Under the pieces are notes generated by a model. The model saw only the letters and a program-made list of their open reading frames with translations, was not told where the DNA came from and searched no databases. Positions 18,033 through 27,783 of a DNA stretch of 64,000 bases are shown in pieces (within the stretch, counting starts at the first letter, position 1; each line of letters opens with the position of its first letter). The stretch comes from Pseudomonadota bacterium. Lineage in GTDB: Bacteria > Pseudomonadota > Gammaproteobacteria > Burkholderiales > Ferrovaceae. A program made the position numbers and the translations under genes. The DNA lies in assembly GCA_021798835.1 (NCBI GenBank), contig JAJZBQ010000010.1:1-64000 (forward strand). The letters run 5' to 3'.

Positions 18033-20687
18033 TCATGGCCAGTGGGCCTTCCATTCTGATGGCAATGTGAAATCGTTTATCCAGCCTGCGACATCCCCTG
18101 CTTTCATGGGGCGTGAAATAGCGTAACCTTGACCGAGATAGCACCCCATGCTCAGTAATTTGGTTCCATGTTCGATGGTTTCAATGCCTTCTGCGATCAC
18201 TTCTTTCTGGAATGCATCGGCAAGGCCGATGACTCCCTTGACGATGGAAAGATCGTTGGCATCGTGCAGCATATCCCGGATGAAAGATTGGTCGATCTTG
18301 ATGGTGCTGGCAGGCAGTCGTCTGAGGTAGGAAAGTGAAGCATAGCCCGTGCCGAAGTCATCTATCGAGAAATGAATACCTTGCTGGATGCAGGCTTCCA
18401 TCTTCTGAATGGCTAAACCCATGTCGCCGAGAGTTGCTGTCTCAATAATTTCGAATATGATCGAATGACCTTTCAACTCTGGATATTGCAACATGGTGGA
18501 TACGACAAAATCGACAAAACCTTGAGACTGTAAATGCCTGGCGGCCAAGTTTACGCTGACCCGAACCGGGATGCCTGATTTTCGCCAAATATTCAACTGG
18601 GCCATGCCCTGCATGATTACCCATTCCGAAAGTCTGATCTCGAAATCGCTGTTTTCGACAAGTGGCATGAATTCGCCAGGCATCAACAGTCCTCGTTCGG
18701 GATGTTGCCAGCGGATCAGAGCTTCCATGCTGATGACTTCGCCGTTCCGCATGTTGATTTTTGGCTGATAATAAAGGAGCAGTTCTTTATTCTGTAATGC
18801 CAGTTCGATGCGGGAAAGTCCCTCCGAGCGTACTTGTGTAAGATGATCATTGACGGTATCGAAGAAATGGATTCTGTTGCGGCCCTTTCTTTTGGCGATG
18901 TACATGGCTTGATCAGCATGCCGAAGCAAATTCGAGCCATTCGTGACATGATCGGGGTACATGGCAATGCCGACGCTCCATGACATGCTGACTTCATGTC
19001 CGTCAATCTGGAACGGCGGATTGAAAACTTCCAGGATTCGGTTCAACAAAAGCCGGCATTCATCCTCGCCCGACAGGTGGTTCAGGACCAATATGAATTC
19101 GTCTCCTCCGAGACGAGCCACGGTATCGGACGAGCGGGATACGGAGGTCAGCCGGTTAGCTACCTCAATGAGGAGGCTGTCTCCCGTGGCATGACCATAG
19201 GTGTCGTTGATGGGTTTGAAGGCATCGAGATCCATGAAGCATACCGCCATATTTTCGCCGGTCCGCTGTGCCGCCGATACCGCCATGTCCAGACGGTCGT
19301 TGAGTAATACCCTGTTGGGAAGTCCTGTGAGAGGGTCATGGTGAATCAGGTGTTCGAGTTGGTTCTGGTGATGCTTGATTTCGGTGATATCGTCCACTAT
19401 CGTGACCAAATAGTCGATCTTTCCTGACTCGTTGTATACAGCACGGCTGGCGATATGAGTATGGATGACGCTGCCGTTCTTTCTGATATATCGTTTGTTC
19501 AGTTCGAAGTCATCGATTTCTCCCTGTACCATTCGGGCAATGAGTTTGTTGTCTTCCTCGATATCGTCCGGGTGTGTGATCTCAGACCAGGTCATCTGAA
19601 CCAGTTCTTCTCTCGAATAGCCCAGTATCTTGCACAGGACATCGTTGACTTCAAGCCAACCTTTGCCTGGGATAGTTGCCGCCATGCCAACCATGGCGCG
19701 TTCGAAGTATGCTCGGAAATGACGTTCACTGGCAATGAGATCATTGCGCGCTCGTTGGTGCTCTTTTTTCCGGTCAAAACTGTCGAGAGCAAAGGAGATA
19801 TCGCGTGTCATTTCGTCCAGAAGTTCGATTGCCTCCTTATCGAAAGCGCCCTCATCGCCGTGGTAGACAGTTAGCACGGCGAAGGGTTTGCCGTTGCGAA
19901 GAATGGGAAACGTTCCACTGCTTCCCCATCCAAAATGCTTTGCCCGGTCATGCCAAGGTTTGGTCATTTCACTTTGTTGGTATTGATTGACAATGATATG
20001 GCGAGTTTCACGAAACGCTATTCCGGTTGGCCCTCTGCCTTCAGGTACCGCATCACTCGCCGAAATGGTGATATTCTCCAGGTAGTCAGCCCCGGTTCCA
20101 TGACATACCACAGTCTCGATCAGACTGTTGTGTTCATTGAGTCTACCAATCCAGGCCAATGTCATCCCGCCGAAATTCACGGCCATTTTGCAGACGAGTG
20201 AGAGCAGGGTTTCTTCGGTTTCAAGACGAACGATTGCCTGGTTGATTTCGCTGAGTGCCTTGTACAATTTGTTAAGGCGCAGAATTTTCTCTTCTGTGGC
20301 CTTGCGCGTGGTGATATCCAGCAGAGCACCTTGAATGAGTATGCCTTGCCCCGATTCATTGCGTTTGACCACGCGTCCTTTGGTCCACAGCCAATGGATG
20401 GTGTGGTCTGGCCAAATGACACGGAAGTCGGAGGCATAATCATCCGGTCCCCCAGGAGAAGCGGACAACTGAATACCTGCCTGTTCTTTTGTGCGATCAT
20501 CGGGGTGGGTTACACTCAGGAAAGTGTCGGGGGACCATTTTCCTTGCCAGGGCAGGCCATGGAGTGTGTCGTAGTTGGGTGAACGCAGCATATGACCGGT
20601 GAGGGGGTGGTACTCCCATACGGCAATATCCGCCATTTCCGTAATCAAGCGGATCAGATCATTGTCTTGGGGGAAATCATCGGCCAT
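18033..20687 (-). CDS. PAS-GAF-PAS-GGDEF-EAL c-di-GMP turnover protein
   Basis: From ATG 20687 the 884-residue protein has a PAS (about 1-135), GAF (150-315), second PAS (330-450), GGDEF (about 460-625) and EAL (about 640-875). GGDEF is intact (RLGGDEF) with an I-site RSSD. The EAL domain has EALIRWQHP, the Asn of VNLAARH, DDFGTGYASLSYL and the Glu of EGIET, so both activities may be real. No membrane segment. An extra 58 codons are open upstream but are His-rich, unlike a domain, and overlap unrelated DNA. Sensory input through GAF/PAS is unknown. Confidence 0.88.
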   Translation of the reverse strand: MADDFPQDNDLIRLITEMADIAVWEYHPLTGHMLRSPNYDTLHGLPWQGKWSPDTFLSVTHPDDRTKEQAGIQLSASPGGPDDYASDFRVIWPDHTIHWLWTKGRVVKRNESGQGILIQGALLDITTRKATEEKILRLNKLYKALSEINQAIVRLETEETLLSLVCKMAVNFGGMTLAWIGRLNEHNSLIETVVCHGTGADYLENITISASDAVPEGRGPTGIAFRETRHIIVNQYQQSEMTKPWHDRAKHFGWGSSGTFPILRNGKPFAVLTVYHGDEGAFDKEAIELLDEMTRDISFALDSFDRKKEHQRARNDLIASERHFRAYFERAMVGMAATIPGKGWLEVNDVLCKILGYSREELVQMTWSEITHPDDIEEDNKLIARMVQGEIDDFELNKRYIRKNGSVIHTHIASRAVYNESGKIDYLVTIVDDITEIKHHQNQLEHLIHHDPLTGLPNRVLLNDRLDMAVSAAQRTGENMAVCFMDLDAFKPINDTYGHATGDSLLIEVANRLTSVSRSSDTVARLGGDEFILVLNHLSGEDECRLLLNRILEVFNPPFQIDGHEVSMSWSVGIAMYPDHVTNGSNLLRHADQAMYIAKRKGRNRIHFFDTVNDHLTQVRSEGLSRIELALQNKELLLYYQPKINMRNGEVISMEALIRWQHPERGLLMPGEFMPLVENSDFEIRLSEWVIMQGMAQLNIWRKSGIPVRVSVNLAARHLQSQGFVDFVVSTMLQYPELKGHSIIFEIIETATLGDMGLAIQKMEACIQQGIHFSIDDFGTGYASLSYLRRLPASTIKIDQSFIRDMLHDANDLSIVKGVIGLADAFQKEVIAEGIETIEHGTKLLSMGCYLGQGYAISRPMKAGDVAGWINDFTLPSEWKAHWP

Positions 20688-20818
20688 TCGATCACCGTTA
20701 CCATTATGAATTCGACCTTGCCCAATGTGATACTGATGTTGGGTTCCGTGCGTTTCAGCAACTTTACACCGAAAATTGGGATGCCGTAACGGTACTGCAG
20801 TTTGGTGATCATGCTTGG

Positions 20819-21064
20819 ATGTTCCCTTCTCACAATGGGAAACCACTGTCGGATATGGCACTGACCATGCTCACACGTTCTAAAGAACTCTCAGATAAGT
20901 ACGGCTATCACACCTGTCATGGTATGCGTTCCACCTTCAAGGATTGGGCAGAAGAGACGACAACACACGCTCCAAAAACGATAGAACATGCACTGGCTCA
21001 TGAATTAAAAAGCAAAACAGAAGCCGCCTATCAAAGAAGAAGGCATCATATATCGAACTGGTAG
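20819..21064 (+). pseudogene. C-terminal remnant of a tyrosine (P4-type) integrase
   Basis: The sequence MFPSHNGKPLSDMALTM, then HGMRSTFKDWAEE and IEHALAHELKSKTEAAYQR, is the C-terminal catalytic part of the P4-like integrases (HGxR box with the catalytic Arg and EHALAH box with the His). The catalytic Tyr region follows only as AAYQRR, and the N-terminal two thirds are missing. It indicates a former integrated element next to tRNA-Ser(CGA) 1.1 kb away. In-frame codons upstream to about 20700 do not resemble an integrase. Confidence 0.72.
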
Positions 21065-21072
21065 CTTCTTGG

Positions 21073-21450
21073 CTAAGCAACAGCCACCCTGTCTTGCTGT
21101 GAGCAGATGTCCATATCCACCGTCAGATGATGAATTGCCACTTCTGGTATCTTGGCTTTGCCTACACCGGGACGCAAACGTACAAAGCCTAAAGCTTCCA
21201 GCTTGCCCAATGTGCGACTGACGTTAGATTCTGCGCGTTTTACCAGCTTTGCCAAGTCTGCCACGGAGGCAGGTTTCTTTTGGTCTATAGTGGCAAGCAG
21301 GAAGCGGTTTTCTGGCGTCAGCACCCGAATCACTGCTTCTACGGACTCAAAAGAAACCTGGGCAACATCGGCAAGGGCCTTGCGCTCACCGCGCGCGACA
21401 GACAGCATTTCCTTTTTCAGATCCTGCATGGACTGGATTTTCATTTTCAT
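21073..21450 (-). CDS. HTH antitoxin, TumA-like (partner of the DUF6516/TumE protein)
   Basis: A 125-residue protein with a MarR/ArsR-type winged helix: ASVADLAKLVKRAESNVSRTLGKLEALGFVRLRPG is the HTH and wing. It follows the TumE-like gene with a 4-bp ATGA overlap (toxin stop, antitoxin start), and GGAG upstream of ATG 21450 supports that start over the longer frame. Known pairs of this type act as toxin plus DNA-binding antitoxin that represses the operon. Function here is by family and synteny. Confidence 0.72.
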   Translation of the reverse strand: MKMKIQSMQDLKKEMLSVARGERKALADVAQVSFESVEAVIRVLTPENRFLLATIDQKKPASVADLAKLVKRAESNVSRTLGKLEALGFVRLRPGVGKAKIPEVAIHHLTVDMDICSQQDRVAVA

Positions 21451-21866
21451 AACCACGTCTCCTTGCCTTCCACCACTTCTGTTGAAATGCCTTGAGCTGC
21501 GCAAAGCTTCTCAACTTCCGTAAAAAAATCTTCGAGCAATTTCGCTGCCGATACGAAGGCGTAGGGACGGCCTTCATCATGCGTCGTTCTATGCCAATGG
21601 TCAGCTTCAGGCTTCGCTTTTACATACCTTCCGCCAACATGTGGGACTGGGTGCGCGTTATCGAAGCCCAGTAACCTTGTTCCTTCCGGATCGTGGAAAC
21701 TGAAAGAATAGGCGATGCCATGGGGCACTTTGTCTGATTGTTCAACCATCCTAATCTCGAACTTCAAGAAATGCCCGCTGGCGAGAAAGTGCCGCCTTCC
21801 ATCAAAATCTAACAGCCATTCCAGCGTATGCTCAGGGGGTTCCATCTGCGCATCATATACCCACAT
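21447..21866 (-). CDS. TumE-like (DUF6516) toxin
   Basis: A 139-residue protein. The blocks TLEWLLDFDGRRHFLASGHFLKFEIRMVE and GIAYSFSFHDPEGTRLLGFDNAH are those of the DUF6516/TumE family, small toxins paired with an HTH antitoxin. The molecular target is not established to my knowledge. Toxin precedes antitoxin, as in the described pairs. ATG 21866 has no obvious Shine-Dalgarno; ATG 21845 is an alternative. Its place between an integrase remnant and tRNA-Ser marks it as part of an acquired island. Confidence 0.72.
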   Translation of the reverse strand: MWVYDAQMEPPEHTLEWLLDFDGRRHFLASGHFLKFEIRMVEQSDKVPHGIAYSFSFHDPEGTRLLGFDNAHPVPHVGGRYVKAKPEADHWHRTTHDEGRPYAFVSAAKLLEDFFTEVEKLCAAQGISTEVVEGKETWL

Positions 21867-21924
21867 GATATGATAGTCAATGTCGCGGAAAACAGGTGTA
21901 GGGGAAACCTCTATGTTAATAATT

Positions 21925-22022
21925 ACCTACCGTTATGGGCCTGAAAAGTGCTTAAAAGCCAACCTACCGTGATGTTCATGTAAACCTAATAGCCAAACGG
22001 ATCAAATAGATAAGTGCTTAAA
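21925..22022. repeat. Short direct repeats upstream of the toxin-antitoxin operon
   Basis: Two different words each occur twice: ACCTACCGT at 21925-21933 and 21962-21970, and AAGTGCTTAAA at 21946-21956 and 22012-22022. They lie in the AT-rich spacer from which the toxin operon would be transcribed, so operator repeats are possible; decayed recombination sites are another explanation. Confidence 0.4.
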
Positions 22023-22145
22023 TACAAATCCACCTAGTGGGGAGAGCTATTGTACGGGAGAGAGTGTGCTATTGCATGCGTGGCATACTGAATTAAATTA
22101 TATATATTTATGTTGTTTATTTTTTAGTGATTTATCATAACTTAA

Positions 22146-22235
<90 letters not shown>

Positions 22236-22245
22236 TAACCTGCCA

Positions 22246-24051
22246 TTATAGCGACTTTCCTAGGATTCTGTCATGTTTCTGCTGAAGTTCTTCCCAGCGT
22301 AGGAAGGCCCTATCCAGTTCTTCGGTGAGGGCCGTCTGACGTTCGGTCAAGGACTTGACGCGCGGGGGATCACGACGATAGAGCTCGGGATCTGCCAGTT
22401 GAAGGGAAATGTTGGCCTGTTCGGCTTCCCACTGGGCAATGGTGTCCGGTAGTTGCTCCAGTTCCCGTTGCTCCTTGAAAGACATCCGTTCGCTGGAGGA
22501 TTTGCTTCGTGGTGAGGGTGGCGTAGACGGGGTTTTTTCGGGGAGTGCAGAGGCGGGGATGCGCTGGCTTAGGTACTGCAACCAATCCGAATATCCACCA
22601 ACATTCTCGGTGACCGATCCGTGCCCATCAAGGACCAGTACCTGGGTGACCACCGCGTCCAGAAAGGCACGATCATGGCTAACCAGAAACAGGGTTCCCT
22701 GATAATCGATGAGCAAGGTTTCAAGTAATTCCAAGGTTTCGATATCCAGATCGTTGGTGGGTTCATCCAGTACCAGTACGTTGGACGGACGGCTGAAAAG
22801 TCGTGCCAGCAATAGACGGTTCCGTTCTCCTCCCGACAATGAAGCGACCTTGGCACGTGCTCGTTCCGGAGGGAATAAAAAATCTCCCAGATAACTGATG
22901 GCATGCTGACGGGTGCCGTTGATTTCAATGAAATCAGAACCAGGACTGATCGTGTCGATGAGTGAGGCCTGGGGATCAAGTTGTGCGCGCCATTGGTCAA
23001 AATAGGCGATTTCCAGACGAGTTCCCAATCGTACCTGCCCCTCGTCGGGCACTAATTGTCCCAATATCGCTTGAAGCAACGTGGTCTTGCCGGAACCATT
23101 GGGGCCGATGATGCCGACTTTATCCCCGCGCTGAATACGGGTACTGAAATGCCGAACCAGCGTGCGCTGTTCATAGCGCAGGCTGACGTTATCCAACTCT
23201 GCGACCAGTTTTCCGGATGTTGGCCCAGAATCCAGGGAAAGACGTACCTGCCCCACTTGTTCGCGGCGCAACGACCGTTCATTGCGCAGGCGTTCCAGTC
23301 GTCGTACGCGGCCTTCATTACGGGTACGACGGGCTTCAACCCCTTTGCGAATCCAGATTTCCTCCTGACTCAGCAATTTATCGAAGCGTGCCTGCTCTTG
23401 TGCTTCGGCAGCCAATTGTTCGGCTTTGCGGCGTTGGTATTCCGTAAAACTGGAGCCAAAGGTGCTGAGTTTTCCACGATCCAGTTCGATGATGCGTGTG
23501 GTGACACGGTCTAGAAACTGTCGGTCATGGGTGATAAACAGAAGTGCGCCACGAAATTCGATAAGCAGGGATTCCAGCGCTTCAATGGCCGCGATGTCGA
23601 GGTGATTGGTGGGTTCATCGAGGATCAACAGGTCGGGCTCGCTGACCAGTGCGCGGGCCAGTGCCACACGCTTTTTCCAGCCACCTGAGAGGGTGGCGAT
23701 GGGGGTATTGGGTTCCAGGGACAATAGGGAAAGTTGGCGTTCTACTCGCCATGTTTCCATGTCAAGGCCCAGTTCGGTAAGTCCGCTGGCAATTTCTTCA
23801 AAGGCTGTGTGGTGTTCTTGGAAAGTAGGTTCCTGAGGAACAAACCCGAGACCCAGTCCGGGGGCCCTCCATACGATACCGTCATCCGGGGGGATTTTCC
23901 CGCTGAGAATAGACAGCAGAGTGGATTTTCCTCCACCGTTACGTCCGATGAGTCCTACCCGTTCCCGTTCGTCGATCTGGAAATCGACGTGATCCAGCAG
24001 AGGATGGAGACCATAGGCCAGAGAAACAGATTTGAGGGTGAGCAGTGGCAT
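22246..24051 (-). CDS. uup: ABC-F ATPase Uup
   Basis: Soluble protein with two ABC ATPase domains and no membrane part. Walker A motifs are GRNGGGKST and GPNGSGKTT; signature motifs are LSGGWKKR and LSGGERNR; both Walker B glutamates (LDEPTNHLD and LDEPTNDLD) are present. The inter-domain linker is long, and the C-terminal coiled-coil-like tail after about residue 515 is the Uup DNA/ribosome-binding region. 601 residues. Family role is in ribosome-associated quality control and limiting precise transposon excision. Confidence 0.93.
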   Translation of the reverse strand: MPLLTLKSVSLAYGLHPLLDHVDFQIDERERVGLIGRNGGGKSTLLSILSGKIPPDDGIVWRAPGLGLGFVPQEPTFQEHHTAFEEIASGLTELGLDMETWRVERQLSLLSLEPNTPIATLSGGWKKRVALARALVSEPDLLILDEPTNHLDIAAIEALESLLIEFRGALLFITHDRQFLDRVTTRIIELDRGKLSTFGSSFTEYQRRKAEQLAAEAQEQARFDKLLSQEEIWIRKGVEARRTRNEGRVRRLERLRNERSLRREQVGQVRLSLDSGPTSGKLVAELDNVSLRYEQRTLVRHFSTRIQRGDKVGIIGPNGSGKTTLLQAILGQLVPDEGQVRLGTRLEIAYFDQWRAQLDPQASLIDTISPGSDFIEINGTRQHAISYLGDFLFPPERARAKVASLSGGERNRLLLARLFSRPSNVLVLDEPTNDLDIETLELLETLLIDYQGTLFLVSHDRAFLDAVVTQVLVLDGHGSVTENVGGYSDWLQYLSQRIPASALPEKTPSTPPSPRSKSSSERMSFKEQRELEQLPDTIAQWEAEQANISLQLADPELYRRDPPRVKSLTERQTALTEELDRAFLRWEELQQKHDRILGKSL

Positions 24052-24100
24052 GGAAGATTCAGAGAAAAAGGAAATATTATGGTGGATTGGTGCTGATCAA

Positions 24101-24132
24101 GCAAAAAACCCGAGGGGATATCCCCTCGGGTT
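24101..24132 (-). terminator. Rho-independent terminator of ompA
   Basis: A 12-bp stem, AACCCGAGGGGA (24107-24118) pairing with TCCCCTCGGGTT (24121-24132), is followed on the minus strand by TTTTTT. It lies 43 bp after the OmpA stop and separates it from uup. Confidence 0.93.
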
Positions 24133-24175
24133 AGAGTCGAAAACAGACGGGGTTTCCCCCACACTGCCTTTTCGA

Positions 24176-25417
24176 TTAGTTTTGTACGCGAACTTTCTTC
24201 TCTTCGCGCACGGTGTAGTGCACTTCGACGTGACGGTTTTGTGCACGTCCAGCAGCGGTTTTATTGGATGCCACGGGGTCTTCCATACCATGTCCCTTGG
24301 TGTGGATGCGGGAAGCATCGACACCATGCTTGGTCAGGTAAGACTTGACGGCATCAGCACGACGCTGTGACAGTTTCAAGTTGTAGGCTTTGGGACCGGT
24401 GCTGTCGGTGTAGCCATCGACCTGAATATCAGCCTCAGGGTAACGCTTGGAGAAGTCCACTACCTGCATCAACTTTTCGTCGGCAGACTTGTTCAACACG
24501 GCAGAGTTGGTTTTGAAGTTGGCACCATCCAGGCTGACGGGCTTCTCTTCGGTAATGGTACGCCAGCGGTCAACAGGAGCAGGAGCGGGAGCAGGTTCCG
24601 GCGCAGCGACAGGAGCGACGACAGGAGCGGGGGCGGCCGCTGCTACATGATGGGGTTTTGCAGCGCTGAAGTAATAGTTGACCCCGATGGTGTAGGTATT
24701 GTTGTTGATGGTGTTGGTGTTGGTGGTGATGGACATGTTGTTCCATTCCCCTGCAACACTCCAATGGGGGGCAAACAGGTATTCCAGACCCAGTCCACCG
24801 TTAATACCATTGCCCGATAGTCCATTGGCGGCTCCGGTTCCGATCAGGCGACCATAACCCAATTTGGCATAAGGCATTAGCACATCGCTGACAGGAATAC
24901 CGAATTTCAGACCCAGTGCGTAGTCGTGGCTGGCATAGGAGTTATAACCGGAGGTGGTGTTGCCACCCAGGGAACCAAAACGACCGCTGCCGTTATAGCC
25001 ATAGGCCCCATCAATGCCCAGTACGGTGCTGCCTACTTTCCAGGCATAACCGACTTCAGCACCGACAGCAGCGCCGTAGTTTTGTGGGGAGTTACCCGTG
25101 GCACCATTGGTGACCTGTCCTCCGGGAGCAGCACCATTACCGACCTGCATTTTGGAATCGTTGATCCCGGTCTTTGCGCCGACATAGGCTCCGGTGAAGG
25201 GGCCACGATAGCCATCATCAAGGAAGTTGTCTACATCGCTGACGACACCCTTGGCACCGCTCTCAATGGTGGAACCGGCTGACTGAACTCCGTTTTCGAT
25301 GGCGGTACCGGCTGCTTTGACATCAGATTCTGCGGAGGAAACCATGCCATCTGCGAAAGCGGAGGCAACGGGCAGGGCCAGCAAACTCAAGACCAACAAC
25401 TTTTTCTGGAATTTCAT
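24176..25417 (-). CDS. ompA: OmpA-family outer-membrane porin with peptidoglycan-binding domain
   Basis: A signal peptide (KKLLVLSLLALPVASAFA) is followed by a low-complexity Ser/Ala/Gly segment, SAESDVKAAGTAIENGVQSAG, of amphipathic repeats, then an eight-strand OmpA-like barrel (FTGAYVGAKTG to TIGVNYYF), a Pro/Ala hinge (APEPAPAPAPV) and a C-terminal OmpA/MotB domain with VDGYTDSTGPKAYNLKLSQRRA and GRAQNRHVEV. 413 residues from ATG 25417, where GGAG precedes; the longer frame adds 17 residues before the signal peptide. Probably a major envelope protein with a strong terminator and a 200-bp leader region. Confidence 0.92.
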   Translation of the reverse strand: MKFQKKLLVLSLLALPVASAFADGMVSSAESDVKAAGTAIENGVQSAGSTIESGAKGVVSDVDNFLDDGYRGPFTGAYVGAKTGINDSKMQVGNGAAPGGQVTNGATGNSPQNYGAAVGAEVGYAWKVGSTVLGIDGAYGYNGSGRFGSLGGNTTSGYNSYASHDYALGLKFGIPVSDVLMPYAKLGYGRLIGTGAANGLSGNGINGGLGLEYLFAPHWSVAGEWNNMSITTNTNTINNNTYTIGVNYYFSAAKPHHVAAAAPAPVVAPVAAPEPAPAPAPVDRWRTITEEKPVSLDGANFKTNSAVLNKSADEKLMQVVDFSKRYPEADIQVDGYTDSTGPKAYNLKLSQRRADAVKSYLTKHGVDASRIHTKGHGMEDPVASNKTAAGRAQNRHVEVHYTVREEKKVRVQN

Positions 25418-25593
25418 AAGACAAGTTCTCCGGTTATTAAGTAGAGACGGTTCAAAAAATATTTCCACGGGTGAGATTGCTCTTTAAACCCCCCCAGCAG
25501 AGATTTGTGACATCTTAAAGTCAATATTTGTTTCTGTCAGTAAGAATTTTTTGTGTTTGGTTGCGAGTGTTGTAAATTGGCAACAATCCAATG

Positions 25594-25623
25594 ATGACCA
25601 TGGTAGCACGTCGATGGTAGAAT
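25594..25623 (+). promoter_or_regulatory. Candidate promoter of tRNA-Arg
   Basis: ATGACC (25594-25599) and TAGAAT (25618-25623) are separated by 18 bp; a start about 7 nt later would precede the mature tRNA 5' end by a few bases. The -35 is weak. Confidence 0.4.
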
Positions 25624-25635
25624 GCCGTATTCAGG

Positions 25636-25710
25636 GTCCCCGTAGTTAAATGGATATAACGGCCCCCTCCTAAGGGGCAATTACAGGTTCGATTCCCGTC
25701 GGGGGCACCA
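25636..25710 (+). tRNA. tRNA-Arg(CCT)
   Basis: Acceptor stem GTCCCCG pairs with CGGGGGC, followed by A and an encoded CCA ending at 25710. The D-arm (TAGTTAAATGGATATAAC), the anticodon loop CTCCTAA (anticodon CCT) and the T-arm GGTTCGATTCC are all in place; 75 nt. It reads the rare AGG codon. Such tRNA-Arg genes are frequent integration sites, but no integrase lies beside this one. Confidence 0.96.
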
Positions 25711-25811
25711 TCGAGAACGTTTGAGTTGTGCGAGTCGTTGACAGAAAAACGTGCTTAATGGGGTGTATTCCCACTCTGCTCTTGAATTCACCAGACGGAG
25801 AGGGCTCCGTG

Positions 25812-26540
25812 TCAGAAGGGGAATGCCTCGCAACCGTTTTCATCACATTTTAAATAGCCCCCCTTGCGGTTGTTCCAGTCGGACAGTACCCAGCGTTCGC
25901 ACGTATTGTCATCAAGGCGATAGGTATGTCGCGCGGGTCGGTGCGTATGACCATGAATCAAGCGTGGATAATCATTTTTACGCAGTAGATCTACCACCGC
26001 TTGAGGAGTGACATCCATGATCATCAGAGTTTTACGTTTTTTTGCTTGTGCGCTCATGGCTGTTGCTTCTTCAGCAATTTTGTAGCGTTCCTCAATGGGT
26101 AACGCCATGACTTTGCGTTGCCAGGTTACGGAGCGTACCTGCTTACGCCAAGCCTGATACTCCTCATCTTCGGTACACAAGATGTCCCCGTGGGTCAACA
26201 ATGTGCGTACCCCATCATCCAGAATCAGAATGGTGGGATCGCTGATGTGGGTGGCCCCGCAAGCTTTGGCAAATTTGTTGCCAAGCAGAAAGTCTCGATT
26301 GCCGTGGAGATAGAACAATTGAGTGCCCTGTTGTACCAGATTGGCCAGACTTTGCACTACCTTCTGGTTGAAAGGGGTGGGGATATCGTCATCCCCGACC
26401 CAGGTTTCGAACAGGTCACCCAGAATGTACAGCGAACTGGCTTCACGTGCCGGACCATCCAGAAAATTCTGGAATCTCTGAAAAAGTTTGGTGGCCGAAG
26501 GCGACAGATGCAGGTCTGCGATGAATAGAGAATGGGACAC
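25812..26540 (-). CDS. lpxH: UDP-2,3-diacylglucosamine diphosphatase LpxH
   Basis: Cleaves UDP-2,3-diacylglucosamine to lipid X in lipid A synthesis, at the membrane surface. Calcineurin-like metal motifs are in order: FIADLHL, GDLFETWVGDD, HGNRDFLLG, LLTHGDILC and HGHTHRP. 242 residues, normal length. ATG 26540 lies 5 bp after the ppiB stop, so it is the last gene of TPR-ppiB-lpxH. Confidence 0.95.
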   Translation of the reverse strand: MSHSLFIADLHLSPSATKLFQRFQNFLDGPAREASSLYILGDLFETWVGDDDIPTPFNQKVVQSLANLVQQGTQLFYLHGNRDFLLGNKFAKACGATHISDPTILILDDGVRTLLTHGDILCTEDEEYQAWRKQVRSVTWQRKVMALPIEERYKIAEEATAMSAQAKKRKTLMIMDVTPQAVVDLLRKNDYPRLIHGHTHRPARHTYRLDDNTCERWVLSDWNNRKGGYLKCDENGCEAFPF

Positions 26541-26545
26541 GGGTT

Positions 26546-27037
26546 TTACATGACCTCCGCTTTTTCGATAACGACATCTTCAATTGGGACATCACCATGG
26601 CCTAGCCGGTTCCCGGTTTTAACGCCCTTGATGCGATCGACAATGTCCTGACCTTCAGATACTCGGCCAAATACGCAGTAACCATAGCCATGTTGGTTGG
26701 CAGCGGTGAAGTTGAGAAAATCGTTGTTTTTTACATTGATGAAAAATTGGGCTGTGGCTGAATGTGGATCTGATGTGCGTGCCATGGCAATGGTGTAGCA
26801 CTCATTGGCCAATCCATTGGCCGCCTCATTCTCGATGGGTGAATGGGTAGATTTCTGCTTCATGCCAGGTTCAAATCCCCCTCCTTGAATCATGAAGCCA
26901 TCGATGACGCGGTGAAAGATTGTCTGGTCATAGAACCCTTCCTTGACATAAGTTAGAAAGTTTTCCGAGGTCAAGGGGGCTTTTTCCGTATCGAGAGTTA
27001 GGACAATATCGCCAAAATTGGTTTTAAGACGGACCAT
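26546..27037 (-). CDS. ppiB: Cytoplasmic peptidyl-prolyl cis-trans isomerase B (cyclophilin)
   Basis: The cyclophilin core is visible: [15 protein letters not shown] with the catalytic Arg, the [15 protein letters not shown] block, and [18 protein letters not shown]. 163 residues without signal peptide, so cytoplasmic. ATG 27037 is chosen by GAAGGA upstream; the open frame before it lies inside the preceding TPR gene. The first 14 bp overlap that gene, suggesting coupling. Confidence 0.95.
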   Translation of the reverse strand: MVRLKTNFGDIVLTLDTEKAPLTSENFLTYVKEGFYDQTIFHRVIDGFMIQGGGFEPGMKQKSTHSPIENEAANGLANECYTIAMARTSDPHSATAQFFINVKNNDFLNFTAANQHGYGYCVFGRVSEGQDIVDRIKGVKTGNRLGHGDVPIEDVVIEKAEVM

Positions 27038-27671
27038 GAGAGGGTTCCTTCGGTTGAGTAAGAGTGGGTTTGTCGTTTTTGAACGGATCGGTCTTGATTT
27101 TATCGACCTTGAGTTTGAGCGCCCGATCATTGGGGTTGAGTTGGAGAGCGCGTGTGTAAGCCGCTTGGGCCAAGGCCAGATAGACATCCCCCAGGTTTTC
27201 TTGCGCTATGCCATAGTTGGGTTGCGCACGGATGCATTTTTCCAGGCTACGCCGGGCATCGTCCAAATTTCCTTCGGCGGCATACAGGGAGGCCAGATTG
27301 TTGTAGGGGGCTGCCATTTCAGGGAATCGCTCAGTGAGGTTTTTGAGGACCGTGATGGCTTCGGAGCGCTTTTTCAACTGCGTCAGCGCCGAGGCCTTGA
27401 GGAACAGGATATCCCCATTATCTGGTTGATCAACCAGTGTTTGATTGGCCAATGCCAGTGCCTGCGTGGATTGATGGTCGTGGAGTAGGGCCTGAAGTTT
27501 CAACAAGACGCGTGTGTTCGATTCTGACAGCAAGGAGGAGGTTGTGCTAGGATGCGCGACTTGGGCAATGGGCCCGCTCGTGGGCGAAACCGCAGGTTCA
27601 TCGGCTTTGACCGAGAAAACCGCGGCTAGAGCCAATCCGGTCGTGATGAATAGGGCACTGTGTCGACGCAT
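27024..27671 (-). CDS. Exported TPR-repeat protein
   Basis: A signal peptide ([22 protein letters not shown]) precedes about three tetratricopeptide repeats, for example [52 protein letters not shown] and [25 protein letters not shown]. TPRs bind partner proteins; here likely periplasmic. ATG 27671 gives the cleanest signal peptide; ATG 27710 adds 13 residues. Betaproteobacteria often have such a gene just before ppiB, next to cysS. Specific partner unknown. Confidence 0.8.
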   Translation of the reverse strand: MRRHSALFITTGLALAAVFSVKADEPAVSPTSGPIAQVAHPSTTSSLLSESNTRVLLKLQALLHDHQSTQALALANQTLVDQPDNGDILFLKASALTQLKKRSEAITVLKNLTERFPEMAAPYNNLASLYAAEGNLDDARRSLEKCIRAQPNYGIAQENLGDVYLALAQAAYTRALQLNPNDRALKLKVDKIKTDPFKNDKPTLTQPKEPSHGPS

Positions 27672-27783
27672 CGTCAGTCTGTTTTGAGTAGAATTCAAGA
27701 AACCTGACATTCTATCAACCCAACGCGTTGATGGCTAGGGATTTTGTGGTTAAATTTCAACTTTTCGGGAATTCTCTTTGACT

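Noticed and set aside
20688..20861. N-terminal 58-codon extension of the GGDEF-EAL protein
   Set aside because: The extension is His/Gln-rich, unlike a domain, and ATG 20687 has a usable GGTGA site directly before the first PAS domain.
25795..25810. Hairpin ACGGAG/CTCCGT after lpxH as a terminator
   Set aside because: The stem is only 6 bp and no T-run follows on the minus strand.
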